This document shows, piece by piece, positions 61,722 to 64,000 of a stretch of DNA of 64,000 bases. Each line of letters opens with the position of its first letter. Position 1 is the first letter of the stretch. The translations under genes were made by a program, and so were the position numbers. The stretch comes from Luteibacter sp. GTDB taxonomy: Bacteria > Pseudomonadota > Gammaproteobacteria > Xanthomonadales > Rhodanobacteraceae. The notes beneath the pieces were generated by a model. It was given only the letters and a program-made list of their open reading frames with translations, did not search any database and had not been told where the DNA came from. The stretch is taken from positions 1 through 64,000 of the forward strand of contig NZ_WNDO01000026.1 in NCBI RefSeq assembly GCF_009912395.1, read 5' to 3'.

Positions 61722-62654
61722 ATGTCTGTCATCGATCGATCGAAACCTGTTCTGGTCTTCCTTGCCGCCGGCACGCAGGGCGAAGCCGTTGTGCACGCCG
61801 CGCTGGCGCGTGGCCTAAGCGTTCGCGCACTGGTGCGCAGTCGTACGCGAGCGTCGGCCTTGATGGCACCCAATGTCGAACTGGCCGAGGGCGACCTCGA
61901 CGATCCTGTATCGTTGCGCGCAGCCTGTGCAGGCATCCATCACGCTGTGCTCCAAGTACCGCTTGGTTCGGCGGAGAGGATGCAAGCCCAGGCGGAAAAT
62001 GCGCTGCTCGCCTGCAAGGCTGCAGGCGTGCGCTCCGTCATCCTCAGGCTTGCCAGTGCGAGCCGGCATGCGCCGTGCGACGAACCGAGCTTCGTCGCCA
62101 ATCAGCGGGTGCAGGACGTTGCGCAGGCCTGCGGACTGCCCTTCGCCATCGTGCGTCCCACCATGTATCTGGAGAATCTGCTGAAGCCTTCCGCGCGGGC
62201 GGAGATCCTCACCGAGGGCGTCTTCGCTCCGCCAATACCCTCGTCGCAGCGCATCGCCTGGACATCGGTCGATGATTGCGTCGAGGCGTCGCTGATGCTG
62301 CTGGAGCGTGATGCGATGGGTGGCGATCACCGGATCGCCGGACCGGAGAGCCTGACAGGCGATGAGCTCGTGGCTCGCGTCGGCGCCGGTCTTGGCCGGA
62401 TCGTCCGATATCGCGGTCAATCGCTCGACGCCTTTGAACGCGACGTCGATGCGGCGATGGGGGAGGGCGTGGGTAGGCGAGTGGCCTCCAAGTTTCGCTA
62501 TTTCGCCGCGCATCCCGAGGATGCCGATGCGATCCTTGCGCAACCCTATGCAGGCGAATCGGGCCTGGAAGGTTTCCAGCCCACCGATGTCGAGACATGG
62601 ACGAGGGCCGCCGTCGCGTCGGGGTGGTTCCTTCATGGACACCGTGTCGCGTAG
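61722..62654 (+). CDS. NmrA-like NAD(P)-binding protein
   Basis: The 310-residue Rossmann-fold protein begins VLVFLAAGTQGEAVVHAALARG, where the usual GxxGxxG has become GTQGEAV, and shows the NmrA order AEGDLDDPVSLRAACAG and TMYLENLL. It is an atypical SDR related to NmrA/HSCARG, which may sense NADP(H) or bind a small molecule instead of catalysing. ATG 61722 has an AAGGAG ribosome site. The hairpin at 61584 precedes it. Confidence 0.82.
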   Translation: MSVIDRSKPVLVFLAAGTQGEAVVHAALARGLSVRALVRSRTRASALMAPNVELAEGDLDDPVSLRAACAGIHHAVLQVPLGSAERMQAQAENALLACKAAGVRSVILRLASASRHAPCDEPSFVANQRVQDVAQACGLPFAIVRPTMYLENLLKPSARAEILTEGVFAPPIPSSQRIAWTSVDDCVEASLMLLERDAMGGDHRIAGPESLTGDELVARVGAGLGRIVRYRGQSLDAFERDVDAAMGEGVGRRVASKFRYFAAHPEDADAILAQPYAGESGLEGFQPTDVETWTRAAVASGWFLHGHRVA

Positions 62655-62689
62655 CATGCCTTTCCAGGCCCCTTCGCCGTGGAGCAGTC

Positions 62690-63226
62690 ATGAAACGAAT
62701 CCTTGCCGTTGGCACGCTGGCTTTCGCGATGACCGTCGCCGGGCGATGCGCGGCGACAGATGCGGCTTCGGTCTGGCATGCGAGCCAGGCGTCGCCTGCC
62801 GTCGCGCATGCTCCATCGCACTACATGGCCTATACGCTCGATCTCGATGGGCTGAAACGGCGGTTGGCGGCATCGCCGGCACGGCTTGATCTTCCGGGGC
62901 CGGACGGCGTCATGCATCCGTTCGACATCACGCCGGCCTCCGCGCTTCCCGCTGCACTTGCGGCGAAGTACCCGGATATCCGCAGTTACCAGGGCAGCGA
63001 CGGACAGGGACGGCGCGTCCGTCTCGATCTGTCGCCCAAGGGGCTGAAGGCAGCCGTGTATGGCGATCCCAAGGGCGTATGGCTGGTGCAGCGTGCGACC
63101 ACGCTGGGTGGCGATGCGGGTGGTCCGGCTGCTGATGGGGACGTGTACTGGAGCTTCGCCAGGAATGACCTGCCTTCGTCGCCGGCTAACTTCCGCGAAG
63201 GCGGCGTACACCGCGAAGGCCGTTGA
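62690..63226 (+). CDS. Orphan propeptide-like protein of a reprolysin-type metalloprotease
   Basis: The 178-residue protein starts at ATG 62690 (GGAG site) with a hydrophobic signal-like segment (ILAVGTLAFAMTVAG) and continues with YTLDLDGLKRRLAA, DLPGPDGVMHPFDI and LAAKYPDIRSYQGSDG, the typical propeptide of secreted reprolysin-like metalloproteases of xanthomonads. The frame ends after PASPANFREGG, before any HExxHxxGxxH catalytic domain. It is a truncated gene, or a free propeptide that could chaperone or inhibit a protease in trans. It faces such a protease gene tail to tail. Confidence 0.65.
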   Translation: MKRILAVGTLAFAMTVAGRCAATDAASVWHASQASPAVAHAPSHYMAYTLDLDGLKRRLAASPARLDLPGPDGVMHPFDITPASALPAALAAKYPDIRSYQGSDGQGRRVRLDLSPKGLKAAVYGDPKGVWLVQRATTLGGDAGGPAADGDVYWSFARNDLPSSPANFREGGVHREGR

Positions 63227-63230
63227 AGGG

Positions 63231-63256
63231 ACCACGCTTCCCTTAGGAAGCGTGGT
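63231..63256. terminator. Bidirectional hairpin between two convergent genes
   Basis: ACCACGCTTCC (63231-63241) and GGAAGCGTGGT (63246-63256) form a perfect 11-bp stem with a four-base loop. It lies between two convergent stops and can act on both strands. No T run follows. Confidence 0.7.
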
Positions 63257-63265
63257 CGCGGGTGT

Positions 63266-64000
63266 TTACAGCGAGATGGTCGCGTTCTTCGGCGACACCG
63301 CGAAGAACACGTTGTCAGTGCAGCTGACCTTGACGCGTGCCTTGGTCGAGGCGTTCTTCGGCACGGTGACGTTGGCCGAGCCGTTGTTCGCCACGGAGGC
63401 GGCCAGCGGCGAAGCGAGCCACGTGTGACCACCGTCGACCGAGAGATCGATGCGCACCTTCGCGCAGGAGATCGGCGCGGCGTTCGTCTTGGCGACGTTC
63501 CACTTGACCGTCTGCGCCGAGCCAGCGTTCCACTTCACCGCCGTCGACGGCGCGGTGACCGCGAAGGCGCTGCCGGTGTTGACCACGTTCACCGTGACAT
63601 TGCCGGTGACGGTGGTCGGGCCGCGGCTGTCCGCATCCGACGTGGCGATACCGTCACGCACGGTCACGCGGAAGTTGAGCTTGCGGGCGGTGGCCGGATA
63701 CACCTCGCCCTTGTCCAGCGCCTGCTCGCCGAGCACGCTTTCCAGTTTCGGGAAGATGCGCTCGCCGCTAGTGTTGCCGGGGAACGAGCGGAAAATCGGA
63801 CCGGAGCCGGCGTCGTAGAGCGCCGCGACACGGGTTTCCTCGTGGCCGGTGTCCGCTTCTTCCCAAGTGTAGTTGAGCACGGCCTTGGGGTCGGCATGAC
63901 GTGCGCTCACCTTCAGCGCGAACGGCGTCTTCGCCGGAATGGACTTGGCGTTGGCCTTGAGCGAGGCGTCGTCGATCACGGCCTGGCTGTTGGTGTTGGT
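63266..64000 (-). CDS. Reprolysin-like metalloprotease, C-terminal part (runs off window)
   Basis: The open frame continues to the window edge. The visible 244 residues are the region behind the protease domain: PFALKVSARHADPKAVLNYTWEE, GPIFRSFPGNTSGERIFP, LNFRVTVRDGIATSDADS, and a final beta domain with VKWNAGSAQTVKWNVAKTNAAPI and a Cys pair (SCAKV and SCTDN). This order is found at the end of large secreted metalloproteases of xanthomonads. The catalytic motif should lie beyond 64000. The protein would be exported. Confidence 0.8.
   Translation of the reverse strand, partial: TNTNSQAVIDDASLKANAKSIPAKTPFALKVSARHADPKAVLNYTWEEADTGHEETRVAALYDAGSGPIFRSFPGNTSGERIFPKLESVLGEQALDKGEVYPATARKLNFRVTVRDGIATSDADSRGPTTVTGNVTVNVVNTGSAFAVTAPSTAVKWNAGSAQTVKWNVAKTNAAPISCAKVRIDLSVDGGHTWLASPLAASVANNGSANVTVPKNASTKARVKVSCTDNVFFAVSPKNATISL

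Overview
The window looks like a gammaproteobacterial chromosome of the Xanthomonadales type, probably Rhodanobacteraceae (Luteibacter/Dyella-like). This is inferred from the GC-rich third codon positions, the Oar-like TonB receptor, the reprolysin-like metalloprotease at the right edge and the many palindromes of the GTAGGAGCGCGC type. No rRNA or tRNA gene was seen, so the assignment is not proven.

Layout. Positions 1-5215 are an accessory island. An IS3-family insertion sequence (end at 234) has cut a CD-NTase gene. Behind it lie an intact E1-E2 fusion (Cap2) and a JAB isopeptidase (Cap3), so this is a type II CBASS anti-phage operon with a broken synthase. An HNH nuclease, a small unknown gene, a second IS3 remnant and a frameshifted isochorismatase follow. 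From 5.5 to 14.9 kb are chromosomal enzymes, AraC regulators and small exported proteins. Positions 14.9-16.6 kb hold a 113-bp tandem REP array, the decayed tail of a YwqJ-like deaminase toxin coupled to an immunity-type gene, and a long REP hairpin. From 16.6 to 25.4 kb are two TonB-dependent receptors and small exported or membrane proteins, ending with a MASE1 protein.

Positions 25.6-32.2 kb are a compact class II lanthipeptide locus: a secreted argininosuccinate-lyase-like enzyme, a LanM synthetase, a 62-residue precursor with a Cys-rich tail, and a divergent SyrD/PvdE-type exporter. A perfect hairpin separates precursor from LanM. The exporter has no C39 leader peptidase. This is the most interesting region.

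From 32 to 49 kb there are regulators, a hydrolase, a novel 605-residue protein, an omptin, an S10 peptidase, a MerR regulator, a SufR-like/MEKHLA pair, a five-gene MarR-FUSC-DUF1656-HlyD-OMF efflux operon, a LysR regulator with an SGNH hydrolase, and a GFA protein. From 49 to 64 kb are katG, a small P-loop kinase-like protein, an aspartyl protease with a PDZ domain, an esterase, an M61 peptidase, two Rossmann-fold oxidoreductases, a pentapeptide protein, and an orphan metalloprotease propeptide facing the 3' end of a metalloprotease gene that runs off the window.

Functional assignments come from motifs read in the translations. No database search was run.
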